A stretch of 13,200 nt of DNA. Source: Alphaproteobacteria bacterium (lineage in GTDB: Bacteria; Pseudomonadota; Alphaproteobacteria; ATCC43930; CGMCC-115725). Shown here one piece after another: positions 1 through 6,799 of this stretch. Each line of letters starts with the position of its first letter. Position 1 is the first letter of the stretch. Where the stretch lies: the NCBI GenBank assembly GCA_017353855.1, contig JAFMSA010000048.1, positions 1-13,200 on the forward strand, given 5' to 3'. Under the pieces are notes generated by a model, which saw only the letters and a list, made by a program, of their open reading frames with translations, was not told the origin of the DNA and ran no database searches. The position numbers and the translations under genes were made by a program.

Positions 1-880
1 TAGGCCTGACCCTAGCCCGAGATGATCAAGAACTCGCCTGAGATGAGGGGTGTGGCCGGAGGCTGCGTATGGCCCGAATCCATCCACAGATCGACAAGCA
101 GCAGGTGCGTGCCTGGCGCCGCCTGGACACGCAGCTTGCGCAACAGGTCGAGATTGTGGGCAGCGGAGAGCACATGGACAGTATTCGCGAGCAACAGAAC
201 ATCGTGTCCGGGAGGCAGCGGGTCACTGACGAGGTCTCCCTTGACAACGTCGATCCGGACCCCCTCAGGCTCGCCCGCGAGCCGACGCCGCGCCACTTCG
301 CAAGCACCCGACAGCTCGAACAAGGTGCCGCGCAGCGCCGGGTGCCGTCGCAGGACGGCGAGCAGGAACGAGCCGGTGCCGCCTCCGATACCGAGCAGCC
401 GGCGATGCCTCGAAAAGTCGTAATTGGCCGCCAGTGATGCAGCCGTCGCCGCGGAAAAGGTTGCGACTCCGGCCGAGAAAATCTGCTGTTCCTCGGCGCT
501 GAACTCGCCGAACTTCGCTGGCCCAGCGCCTGCTCTGACAGCATCCTCCAGAGCGAGCAAGCCCGGATAGCTGATGCGGTTCCAGAAGCGCAGAATCGGC
601 CGGAGGTCCGGGCCCGGCCGTCCGGCGAGAAACGCCGCCGCGGTGTCGCTATTGCGGTAGCGATCGCCATCACGCTCCAGGAGGCCGAGGCTCACCATCG
701 CATCGGCGCTGATGCCCGCGGTGCGCCGCGGGATGTCGCATATTGCGGCAAGTTCGTGAAGCTTGCCGGACCCTGAGCCAGCCCGGTGAACAAGCCGATT
801 TCATTGGCGACGAATAAATGCTTTGCCGCCATGAAGCCTATCGCGATCCGCATGATCGGATCGGGTGTGATCTGCGACAT
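1..880 (-). pseudogene. SAM-dependent O-methyltransferase (hydroxyneurosporene/acetylserotonin OMT-like), frameshifted and with in-frame stop
   Basis: This would be a class I methyltransferase of the dimerising small-molecule O-methyltransferase family. The N-terminal dimerisation part starts at the ATG at 880 (MSQITPDPIMRIAIGFMAAK) behind a strong AAGGAGGGG ribosome site. That frame loses homology near 757-764. One frame over, the expected winged-helix text follows without a gap (LHELAAICDIPRRTA, then ISADAMVSLGLLERDG), so a 1-nt deletion is the simplest lesion. The SAM-binding glycine motif GIGGGTG lies at about 372-392, and LLLVDLWMDSG and GEFLIISG follow. A TAG at 12-14 then interrupts the gene, but the same frame continues as GQA toward the window edge, as intact family members do. 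The restored length would be about 330-340 residues, normal for the family. The substrate is unknown. Translational tolerance of either lesion is possible but unlikely. Confidence 0.8.
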
Positions 881-896
881 GACGTGCCCCTCCTTT

Positions 897-933
897 TAGA
901 CGGACGATAGGCAGAAACGCATCGCATTGTCTA
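897..933 (-). promoter_or_regulatory. possible sigma70-type promoter of the O-methyltransferase
   Basis: On the minus strand TAGACA (928-933) and TATCGT (904-909) are separated by 18 bases and sit just upstream of the AAGGAGGGG ribosome site of the methyltransferase. The match to TTGACA/TATAAT is only moderate. The placement, with the repeats at 943-1007 immediately upstream, is what makes it credible. Confidence 0.3.
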
Positions 934-942
934 TTTCGGGTT

Positions 943-1007
943 GAAGGACCAAGTGGTCGCTCTATGGCCGGAATCGGCGCTTCTTGGTCATTCCCGAAGG
1001 ACCAAGT
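943..1007. promoter_or_regulatory. operator-like repeats upstream of the O-methyltransferase
   Basis: The 12-mer GAAGGACCAAGT occurs twice in the same orientation, at 943-954 and 996-1007, with 53 bases between starts. An inverted copy of its core, CTTGGTC at 983-989, faces GACCAAG at 1000-1006 and forms a 7-bp dyad with a 10-base spacer. The cluster lies just upstream of the candidate -35 element of the minus-strand methyltransferase. That is a typical place for an activator or repressor, but no regulator is identified. Confidence 0.4.
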
Positions 1008-1135
1008 TAAACGGCAGCTCGCCATCTTCTCCCAGCGAAGAGGCTCTTCGGGGCCGCGTTGCACGGTAAGCCGCCGATAAACCGGATTATCACGCAGAGG
1101 AGGCCGCGCCGGCCCAACCAAAAAAAGTTACGGGA

Positions 1136-1153
1136 GTGTGACCCACGTCACAC
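1136..1153. promoter_or_regulatory. perfect CRP-type palindrome (TGTGA-N6-TCACA)
   Basis: GTGTGAC (1136-1142) and GTCACAC (1147-1153) are perfect reverse complements around a 4-base centre. The core reads TGTGA CCCACG TCACA, identical to the consensus half-sites of the CRP (cAMP receptor protein) family. Its centre is about 92 bases upstream of the ATG at 1237, a distance that suits an activator site. Which CRP/FNR-family regulator would bind is not visible here. The match could also serve a related regulator. Confidence 0.45.
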
Positions 1154-1236
1154 GGTGTGTACGGAGCAGCGCCGCATAACTCAGCAGGGCCGCCTCCCGG
1201 CTGCGGGTCGGCGGCGTGTGCGCTATGGAGGGCGCC

Positions 1237-1506
1237 ATGTTGAAAGCAATCCTATGCAACAAAAGCGTGTCGCGGGTCGAGATCGACCAGCGGGCGCGCG
1301 ACGCCCGCCTCCAGCTCGAGCAGATTGAACGGCTGCTCGTGTCGCGCGCTGCCGTGACCGGTTCGTGGCTCAGGCGGGTCCTCTATCTTTTCAGCTTCGG
1401 CAGACGCGGCGTGGGGTGGCGAACGAGCCAAATTCAAGGGCCGATGAATAATCGGCGGCCCCGCATGCCCCAAAATTCACCAAGACTGGGTCTATCGGCG
1501 CCCTGA
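1237..1506 (+). CDS. small hypothetical protein (about 89 aa)
   Basis: Unrecognised. I chose the ATG at 1237 because GGAGGG ends five bases before it. An upstream ATG at 1216 in the same frame adds seven residues. The first 60 codons show GC-rich third positions and encode an amphipathic, charged helix (RARDARLQLEQIERLL) followed by a basic hydrophobic stretch (SWLRRVLYLFSFGRR). That pattern resembles the coiled-coil tail plus SWRLT-type motif seen beside some glycosyltransferases, but this is only a loose resemblance. The last 30 residues look non-coding, so the true protein may have lost its original C-terminus through a frameshift near 1440. The CRP-like site at 1136 would be its nearest regulatory element. 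Confidence 0.35.
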   Translation: MLKAILCNKSVSRVEIDQRARDARLQLEQIERLLVSRAAVTGSWLRRVLYLFSFGRRGVGWRTSQIQGPMNNRRPRMPQNSPRLGLSAP

Positions 1507-1688
1507 AATCGCTGTCTTCTCGGATCGGCTGCATCGGCTGTGGGCTCGCAGCGGCGAATGGCGCGACGCGGTTTCGGGCGGAACGCCGATTGCACTGTGC
1601 CGAGGGGTCGGTCGGCCGGTCGTGATTGTACGGCAGTACGAGAGCAATACCGCGCGCCGCGGTGTTAGCGGGGCCGCGGTCAGCTAGC
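1450..1688 (+). pseudogene. coding-like fragment without start, unknown family
   Basis: One frame past the preceding small ORF, an open stretch ends at the TAG near 1688. It has natural-looking composition, for example RPEIAVFSDRLHRLWARSGE followed by GRPVVIVRQYESN. It has no ATG and no ribosome site. It may be the frameshifted continuation of the ORF that begins at 1237 or the tail of a lost gene. I do not recognise the family. Confidence 0.25.
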
Positions 1689-1719
1689 TCGCTGCCGCCT
1701 CTACTCTGATTAACGGGTG

Positions 1720-1912
1720 AGTTTCGGCCATATCTTTTGCAACGAATAACCCGTTGCTCCGACTAGCTCAGCAAAACCGGTCACAAATCTTGGTCAATGG
1801 CAACACTGCGGAAGGGGCAGACGTTCTGCCACTGCATTTCGTGACTCCCACCCTGTTGAAATTAGATGGTGGGCCGTCTGTCGTGCTGCTGCTTGGAATC
1901 ACCCGGTAAATA
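1720..1912 (+). other. short open stretch of uncertain coding status
   Basis: An open frame of about 63 codons (including QILVNGNTAEGADVLPLHFV) runs from a stop near 1720 to TAA at about 1912. It has no credible start or ribosome site. It could be a gene fragment like its neighbours or chance. Just upstream, AACGGGT (1712-1718) and ACCCGTT (1749-1755) form a weak long-loop inverted repeat. Confidence 0.15.
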
Positions 1913-2029
1913 CGCGTATCAATTCGAAAGATGAGCTGCAAAGTTCGCATTTATTGCCGCATAATTGCGAAATTCCAGCGGCGAAGTTCTCATTCTAAAG
2001 AGCAGTACCGGTTCGTTCCGGCACTTTTC

Positions 2030-2180
2030 CCCGTCCAAAGAGCAACGCGACAAACGGCCTACAGCATCAAGGTGATGTCGGCGACGAACCACGAGGCGCC
2101 GTACGTCCTCGACGGCCTGATGCACCACGGCACGCTGTCTTGATACGCTGACCAAGAAGCAAGCGCGGCGACGCGAGCCA
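2030..2180 (+). pseudogene. Tn3-family transposase (TnpA) fragment
   Basis: The plus strand encodes YSIKVMSATNHEAPYVLDGL and then MHHGT. This is the well-conserved TnpA block in which an aspartate of the catalytic DDE site sits in the YVLDGLLHH context. Upstream, a neighbouring frame gives RDKRP just before YSIKV, matching the family's DQ.GP(Y/F)S..V order, so a frameshift lies near 2058. Downstream the frame hits TGA at 2141-2143. The one-base-shifted text LDTLT only weakly recalls the family's HYTDTGG. Only about 40 of roughly 980 residues remain. It abuts the LysR remnant on the other strand, so the junction at about 2150-2190 may be an old insertion or deletion endpoint. Confidence 0.6.
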
Positions 2181-2188
2181 GCCTCCAC

Positions 2189-2420
2189 CTAAGTCATCGC
2201 CAAGCCGATGCCGGCGACAGCGGCGGCGCGCATGGTGTCGGGGCTGCTGCCGATCAGGCTCCCCGACACACGCGCGAGCACCGTATTGGGGGGAACGCCA
2301 AAAACGGGCAGGATAGCACGGGTCCAGATCGGGAACACGATAGTCGTGCTGAAGGCAACGCAAAGACTTCCGGCCAGCCGAGAGATGATTGGACCCAAAG
2401 CGTCCTGGTACCGGGACGGA
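2189..2420 (-). pseudogene. LysR-family regulator fragment (substrate-binding domain)
   Basis: The minus strand carries the C-terminal half of a LysR effector-binding domain. RVSGSLIGSSPDTMRAAAVA, then GIGLAMT, matches the family's V.VSG.L...S...LRAAALAG.GIA block. Upstream, SLRCLQHD in one frame joins IVFPIWTR in the next at about 2341-2345. This restores the standard L..HDCIVF motif if two bases are put back. The frame stops at 2189, before the usual last 40-50 residues, and the DNA-binding helix-turn-helix is absent. It was probably a regulator of a neighbouring catabolic gene, which is inference from context. The 100-codon open frame at 2189-2491 could be misread as a small membrane protein because the domain is hydrophobic. 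Confidence 0.5.
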
Positions 2421-2655
2421 AAAGGGTCTCCGGTAACATTGATCGCCGCTTGACAAATCGTGCCGAAAAATAATCGATTGACAGCCGCCAAGAATCGCGA
2501 GGCCGCACGCCCGCTACGCAGATCTCGCCATGCGCTGTGGTCGAGCCGTATCGCAGCCAGCCGCTACTTTCGATACTCCAACCGGAAGCCATTGTTTCAG
2601 GCCGCCATCTGCGCCTCAGTGCGCACGACAAAGCCGGGCGGGTACTCGGGCGCGA

Positions 2656-2829
2656 TCATTTGGCGGCGGGGGTCAACGCTTCCTGCACACTGCGCTGAAG
2701 TTCCGCAATGGGGTCACGCGGTGGAAGCGTAGTCATCATCAGCTCCCTCTGGGCATGAGTCAATCCGAACGCTGGCTCTACAAGATCGTTGAGCTGCAGT
2801 TCGAGCGAGGCTACTTCCTCTTCTCCCAT
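2656..2829 (-). pseudogene. C-terminal tail of an Eco57I/type IIG-like DNA methylase
   Basis: A 57-codon minus-strand frame from the ATG at 2829 to TGA at 2656 reads LNDLVEPAFGLTHAQREL and then MMTTLPPRDPIAEL. It resembles the extreme C-terminus of adenine-specific modification methylases and type IIG restriction-modification enzymes, which often end in LN.LVY.AYGLT.EE..L....PPRDPL. Upstream on the same strand an in-frame TAG at about 2850 blocks the frame. Other frames there carry coding-like pieces (MADSILQRT), so the gene body has decayed. The catalytic NPPY and SAM motifs are not in the window. The recognition rests on a short conserved tail, so the assignment is tentative. Confidence 0.4.
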
Positions 2830-2929
2830 GGCCTTGTGCGCTGTAAGATGCTATCCGCCATCGGCGAAATCGAAAAGCGGCATCCATGTCCGCGCTCTGC
2901 GCTTCCAACAATCTGACGTGGCTCTAACG

Positions 2930-3251
2930 CGAAGCGAAGAAGGCGTAACCAAACGCTCGTTTGACGTCTTTTTGCCCCTCGTCCAGGTTCTCTACCGCGG
3001 GTTAGCTTTCGAGATGAACCTGCTCGGTGAAGTTCTGTGAGGCCCAGGGAGTATTTCGCGAAGACCGACGAGGCAGTCGACGAGAGGCTGGGCGCGGTTT
3101 GGGAACGCTTTCAGCGGCTCTTCAACCTCGTGCCGGAAGCCTATCACGAAACCCTGAGAACTGCCCTCGAGGTCAGCTGTACGACGGGGCCGAGTTCACG
3201 AATTCCCTCTTCCTGGGAGAACGACGAGAGCACGAGGGTGAGCGCGCCTAA
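2930..3251 (+). pseudogene. broken gene of unknown family (at least two frameshifts)
   Basis: Three successive frames each hold convincing protein text and join end to end. The first is KRSFDVFLPLVQVLYRGLAF with MNLLGEVL, ending at the TGA at 3038-3040. The second is RPREYFAKTDEAVDERLGAV with WERFQRLFNLVPEAYHETLR. The third is GQLYDGAEFTNSLFLGERRE, ending at TAA 3249-3251. The first shift is near 3037, where LGEVL would run straight into RPREYF, and the second is near 3165-3180. The restored peptide is about 105 residues, acidic to neutral and probably helical, with no membrane segment. I do not recognise the family. A GTG at 3037 could in theory start the second piece, but no ribosome site supports it. 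Confidence 0.4.
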
Positions 3252-3361
3252 GGCTTCGTAACTCCCCTGGTAGCATTTCGGAATTTATGTCGCATATGGA
3301 TGCTGCCATCAAAACGTTACACCATCTACACGTTGCAGCAGTTAGACAGGAGACACCTTAC

Positions 3362-3538
3362 GTGATCCGTGTTCGACAACTTCGCCACAAGGCAGAACTC
3401 CTGCGACGAGTGGCGAGCATTCCAACCAATGGCGATAGACTGATTGACTGGGACTTGTCGGTATTGGCCGATCAACTGGAACAGGAGGCCGATGCCAGGG
3501 AGGAGTGTCTGGAACGTCAATCCGCCCGACGGCCTTAA
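3362..3538 (+). CDS. small conserved-type hypothetical protein (58 aa)
   Basis: I place the start at GTG 3362, preceded nine bases earlier by CAGGAG. The open frame extends upstream to an ATG at 3287, but that N-terminal part lacks a ribosome site and looks random. The product (start VIRVRQLRHKAELLRRVASI) has a basic helix, a PTNGDRLIDWDL turn and an acidic helix LADQLEQEADAREECLERQ. This helix-turn-helix hairpin layout, with A..LLR.A..IPT and LA..LE.EA..RE, is common in very short cytoplasmic proteins of alphaproteobacteria that have no assigned function. It is one of the few intact small genes in this debris-rich section. A 25-codon frame starting at ATG 3543 follows immediately and may be chance. 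Confidence 0.5.
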   Translation: MIRVRQLRHKAELLRRVASIPTNGDRLIDWDLSVLADQLEQEADAREECLERQSARRP

Positions 3539-4115
3539 GGCGATGGCCAACGTTAGCTGGCGCATCGCACACCGCATCGTGTTGGCGATCAACGCCCAGA
3601 TCGCAAGCGCGCGTGAATAGGTTTCGGATTGTTGGGCAGGTGCGGTTGCGGATGGCGCAAGTGCTCGTCAATCTGACTGTTTTCCGAGCGCACGCTTGAG
3701 AATCCCATCTTCAGCTCCCTTACGCCCTCGCGATTGCGCTTGAGTCGTCTATGTCTCGCGTTGAAGGTTGCGTTTTCATCTCTGCATCGCAGTGAGGGCA
3801 GTGCACCGATCCCGACTCAACGGGCGTGGCCGGGCGGCCAATGAGCGGTGCTCCGGCGGAAACCTGACGGGATGGGCATTTACCGCGTAGCGATAGTGGA
3901 CATCGAACACGGGCAAGCTGATGATCCCAGCGACGGTCAGCTAAAAGCCGGAGCCGCCACGTCGGTCCCTGGCTTTCCCCGAGGCCGCGAGGAATTCCTG
4001 GTTGGAAGCAGCGCGTGCTATCCTCTCCGAAGGTGCCGCCATAGAGCTAAATCGTACGCGCGCTTTCAGTAATGCCATTGCCGCGCGGCTCCGACGTGCG
4101 GCGCTGTCTGTGGCA
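3539..4115. other. gene-poor stretch, no supported gene
   Basis: No frame here has both a credible start and recognisable protein text. Small coding-like pieces occur on the plus strand (ANVSWRIAHRIVLAINAQIA, about 3546-3625) and on the minus strand at about 3790-3930 (PVFDVHYRYAVNAHP) and 3955-4060 (IARAASNQEFLAASG). These may be tiny relics like those elsewhere in the window. I could not assign any of them. No terminator or RNA gene is evident. Confidence 0.4.
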
Positions 4116-5393
4116 TTACACCGTCTGCAATATCTTTTCCGCCGAGATGTCGGGGGCTAGAGATTGGCGCCAGTCGGCACCACGCGGCATTACTTGCAAT
4201 GCGCAGTACAGCTGGTAGTAGGTCGCCGCAACACCGGCCGGGGTGCCACCCGCACGCGCCGTATTGATCGCCTCTCGCAACAGCCGCCGCATCTGGATGA
4301 TGCCCTTGTCGGCGGGGCCCAGATGCTCCTGACTGCGGTCGCAGATAGGCCCCATGCTCTCCTGGATCGCGCGGTCCTGCACATTGATACCGTCGATGCC
4401 GGTGAAGGTCTCGGTCTTCTGCACTCCGCGGTTGATCAGGTAAGTATTGTCGCGGTTGGCCTTCGAACGGAAGGTCGTCTGGTTGACGTGCTCGGGGCCG
4501 TTGCCGATCGCCCGCTCGAGCCGGTCCTCGTCGCTAAGCGGCGCCGACTTGCGCGTATATATCCAGTTGTAGACCATCGTCGACTCATCATCGATCGGAA
4601 CCCAGGCGTGCCCCGCATCGCCCCAGTCCCCAACCTCGTTAGACGCCGCACGGATCTGGTGAAACGGTAGGATGTAGTGGTAGGTGCGTGCGTGCATTTC
4701 TGCGTCACCAAGTTGCCGGATACCGGTGTACTGGTAGCCGTAGTCGGTAATATCGACGACGAGCCGCGGGGCGCCGGCGCGCACATAGGGGTTCGACGGC
4801 TTGATACCACCTCGCCTGGCATCGTCCTTTAACAGCCGGTGCAGGATTGGCGCGTGCGAGGTATCGAGGCCACCTTCGAGCCCTTGCAGCCAGTTGCACT
4901 CCTGAATGACCTTGCTGACGTGCCGGTGCGTCTCGGGCGCCTGCGTCCAGGCGAATTTCGGCAGCGGTGGGATCTTCTCGGCCGGACCCATATAGGCCCA
5001 AACGAGGCCGCCCAATTCGCAGGTCGGATAGGCAGTCAACCGTACCTTGTGCTTGAATTGGTTTTCCTCCGGCTCGTTCATCTGGTCGACGCAGCTGCCG
5101 TCGACCGCGAATTTCCAGCCGTGATAGACGCAACGCAGCCCGCACTCCTCGTTGCGCGCGAAAAACAGCGAGGCGCGGCGGTGTGGACAATATTCTTCGA
5201 CGAGCCCGATGCGACCCTCGCTGTCACGGAACGCGACGAGATCTTCGCCCAGCAGCCGGACGCGCACCGGCGGGCCGTCCGGCGCGATCTCGCGCGCCAG
5301 CAACGCGGGAATCCAATACCGTCGCATCGCCTCGCCCATCGCCGTCCCCGGTCCCGTCCGGGTCAGCAGCTCGTTTTCCTCGCGTGACAGCAT
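4116..5393 (-). CDS. Rieske non-haem iron aromatic ring-hydroxylating oxygenase, alpha subunit (oxygenase 1)
   Basis: This enzyme should activate O2 for hydroxylation or O-demethylation of an aromatic substrate in the cytoplasm, taking electrons from a separate reductase. I start it at the ATG at 5393 (MLSREENELLTRTGPGT), behind GAGAGG. An in-frame ATG at 5426 adds 11 residues unlike the family. Length is 425 residues, normal for phthalate-4,5-dioxygenase-type homomeric oxygenases. The Rieske [2Fe-2S] ligands are C69-P-H71 and C88-V-Y-H91. The mononuclear iron site follows NWLQGLEGGLDTSHAPILH, with bridging D177, ligands H180 and H185, and a probable third ligand D340 in VQDRAIQESMG. No residue is missing. 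No ferredoxin, reductase or beta subunit lies nearby. It stands alone on the minus strand with debris on both sides. The substrate cannot be deduced. Confidence 0.92.
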   Translation of the reverse strand: MLSREENELLTRTGPGTAMGEAMRRYWIPALLAREIAPDGPPVRVRLLGEDLVAFRDSEGRIGLVEEYCPHRRASLFFARNEECGLRCVYHGWKFAVDGSCVDQMNEPEENQFKHKVRLTAYPTCELGGLVWAYMGPAEKIPPLPKFAWTQAPETHRHVSKVIQECNWLQGLEGGLDTSHAPILHRLLKDDARRGGIKPSNPYVRAGAPRLVVDITDYGYQYTGIRQLGDAEMHARTYHYILPFHQIRAASNEVGDWGDAGHAWVPIDDESTMVYNWIYTRKSAPLSDEDRLERAIGNGPEHVNQTTFRSKANRDNTYLINRGVQKTETFTGIDGINVQDRAIQESMGPICDRSQEHLGPADKGIIQMRRLLREAINTARAGGTPAGVAATYYQLYCALQVMPRGADWRQSLAPDISAEKILQTV

Positions 5394-5639
5394 GGGTGTA
5401 CCTCTCGTGCCGTTCTCACCGATCATCGCGCCTCGTCGTCTGCAGGCGCAAGCCTTGTCGAATAACGCGCGCGGAAGCGGCGGCGCGACGATCAGCCATC
5501 CCCCAACCTGCTAAGCCAGAATATGCGACGCCGACACCATAGCCGTCGCTCGGACTTGCTTGCCCTAAGTCCGCCCCCGAGGCGTGCTCCGCGAGACGCT
5601 GCAAACATGCGTGAGCACGGCCGCCGGGCCCGGCTGATC

Positions 5640-5730
5640 CCGCGATCATGCGCACCCGGCGGCCGTCAGCCTTCTTCTCGCGCTCGTTATAAGCGCGCTG
5701 CTACCCGTACACCTTGCGTTCGACGTTGGC
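5640..5730 (-). pseudogene. coding-like fragment with in-frame TAG, unknown family
   Basis: The minus strand reads KYFANVERKVYG, then TAG, then QRAYNEREKKADGRRVRMIA in the same frame. It continues with less convincing text (HACLQRLAEHASG) to about 5580. Composition suggests true ancient coding sequence interrupted by a nonsense mutation. It follows directly on the Tn3 transposase fragment but does not match the transposase's usual ending. I do not recognise it. Confidence 0.3.
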
Positions 5731-5764
5731 GAAATACTTGGATCGTCGGCCAGGTGCGATGCCC

Positions 5765-5870
5765 ATGCCGAGCCCCCCTGCTGGAGCTGCCGCACCGCGC
5801 GGTCGAGATAGACGGAGTTCCAGGGCACGATCGCCGACGCGACGGCGCATGTCGCCCTACTCGGCCGGGA
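5765..5870 (-). pseudogene. Tn3-family transposase C-terminal fragment
   Basis: The minus strand encodes ASAIVPWNSVYLDRAVRQLQ followed by QGG. This matches the conserved near-C-terminal segment of Tn3-family TnpA (..AIV.WNTVYL.RAV..LR..G), where the family continues with a leucine-rich stretch and PLGWEHI..TG. That ending is not present. Only about 30-35 residues survive and there is no start. This is a second piece of Tn3-type transposase in the window, on the opposite strand from the one at 2030-2180. The two pieces come from different parts of the protein and could derive from one or two elements. I found no terminal inverted repeats or target duplication. Confidence 0.55.
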
Positions 5871-5879
5871 GCACATCGC

Positions 5880-6125
5880 GCTTACGGGAGACTACGTCTG
5901 GTCCACCGTCCCGAGTCCGGGTTCCGATTGTTCGCAATGTTCGCGCCGCGTTCCTCCCGCACGTGCAGTCTTGAACAAATCCGAGAGCCCATAAAGGGGA
6001 CCGAGCGGGGCGCCGGCCTTTCGAGGTGGCTGCCGCAAGGGCCTCGTCGATGTCGTCCGGAATGCCTCGATGTGGGCAAACACCCGATGGCGAGAACGCG
6101 CTGTGGTCTTTCTCGATCGGCATTT
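5880..6125 (-). pseudogene. amidase-signature-family fragment, several frameshifts
   Basis: Fragments spread over the three minus-strand frames read in order like the start of an amidase (GatA/AtzF-type). They are VFAHIEAF, then DDIDEALAAATSK, then GAPLGPLYGLSDLFKTA, then ANNRNPDSGRW, then VVSRKRD. Intact amidases have a VH.DA segment, a run of alanines, GPL(H/Y)G.P...KD and then NR.P..DA..V..LR..GA. The strictly conserved lysine after GPLYG falls at the LFKTA position. The catalytic Ser-cis-Ser region is missing. At least three frameshifts in about 240 bases mean the gene is dead. The family call is moderate because the matched blocks are short. Confidence 0.4.
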
Positions 6126-6270
6126 CCGACCGCCGCCAAAAGACCAAGCCCTTCGGCCCGCTGATGGCCGTCGTGCATCCGAAATGCGTCAAGTCAATGT
6201 TGCGCGTTGAGGCGCTGATCGTCCGCCGAACTTCTATGTTGGGCAAGACCCGACGGCGCTTACCGATTCC

Positions 6271-6486
6271 GTAACTGAGACCCGTCGGTTCTTTCACCCC
6301 GGTTGTGACCCACGCGACCCGCCCAGCCGGCCGCTCGAAACCGACACGCTGATCCTAATCGGCGATGCCGACGATTGTCACCCCGGCGGCCCGTTGCGCC
6401 AAATGGCGCGATGCGGTTCAGACACAAGGGCACGTGCTGCAGATGAAGACCTATCCCGGCGCCCGGCACGGATTTGATGCGCCTCA
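6271..6486 (+). pseudogene. dienelactone-hydrolase-like protein, C-terminal half
   Basis: The plus strand reads HPGCDPRDPPSRPLETDTLI with LIGDADD, then, after a small frameshift near 6378-6385, TPAARCAKWRDAVQTQGHV and TYPGARHGFDAP. In dienelactone-hydrolase-type alpha/beta hydrolases the order is YP.CDP, TLILIG.DDWTP, then YPGA.H.FDAP. The Asp of GDADD and the His of RHGFD are the expected catalytic acid and base. The nucleophile loop (G.C.GG) is absent. The match ends at about 6484, exactly where the N-terminal half of the same family begins on the opposite strand, so this appears to be one gene split by an inversion. Confidence 0.65.
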
Positions 6487-6746
6487 GGCGGCACCAGAAG
6501 TCCGCGATTACATACCTCCTGAAAGCCGCGCCGACCAAAGCTGTCGATCAGCAACGCCGCGTACCCCCAATCGGCACGGCGCTGTGCACTGGCGATAGTG
6601 CGGCTCAATCCCGTCGCAGCCATGCAGTACGACGACAGTCCCCGCTGAAGCGGCCCCAGCCCGAAGATATCGCTCGGTAGGCCCGCCGCTGCTCCCTTCG
6701 CCCAGCACAGCACCATGAAGAGAATGAGGCTGGAATGCAGCTTCAT
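6480..6746 (-). pseudogene. dienelactone-hydrolase-like protein, N-terminal half with signal peptide
   Basis: From the ATG at 6746 the minus strand encodes a secretion signal (MKLHSSLILFMVLCWAKG, AAAG). A frame change then gives GTVVVLHGCDGIEPHYRQ (6612-6640), and a second change gives DWGYAALLIDSFGRRGF and EVCNRGLLVPPEA (about 6480-6577). These are the first strand, the oxyanion-region HGCDG motif and the D.FGPRG segment of exported dienelactone-hydrolase-family enzymes. The homology stops at about 6480, where the C-terminal half appears on the plus strand. The central part, with the nucleophile, is missing, so about 80-100 of an expected 250-290 residues are lost. The hydrolase would have acted on lactones or esters, possibly from aromatic breakdown. 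Confidence 0.65.
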
Positions 6747-6799
6747 CAAAAAGCACTGTTATAGAAATCCACATCGCACGCGAGTACCGGATATCTTAA

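Noticed and set aside
12..698. Separate 228-residue methyltransferase starting at 698
   Set aside because: The methionine at 698 is internal. The N-terminal dimerisation region continues upstream in the neighbouring frame to the ATG at 880, which has a strong ribosome site.
1712..1755. AACGGGT/ACCCGTT inverted repeat as a terminator or attachment site
   Set aside because: Only seven bases per arm with a 30-base loop and no T tract or matching copy elsewhere.
2189..2491. Small hydrophobic membrane protein of 100 residues
   Set aside because: The frame contains the LysR effector-domain motif V.VSG...RAAA.AG.G.A, with an LQHD/IVF motif completed from the neighbouring frame. A decayed LysR gene explains it better.
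5523..6164. 213-codon plus-strand open frame
   Set aside because: Very rich in arginine, proline and serine, and it overlaps minus-strand text that resembles transposase and amidase fragments.
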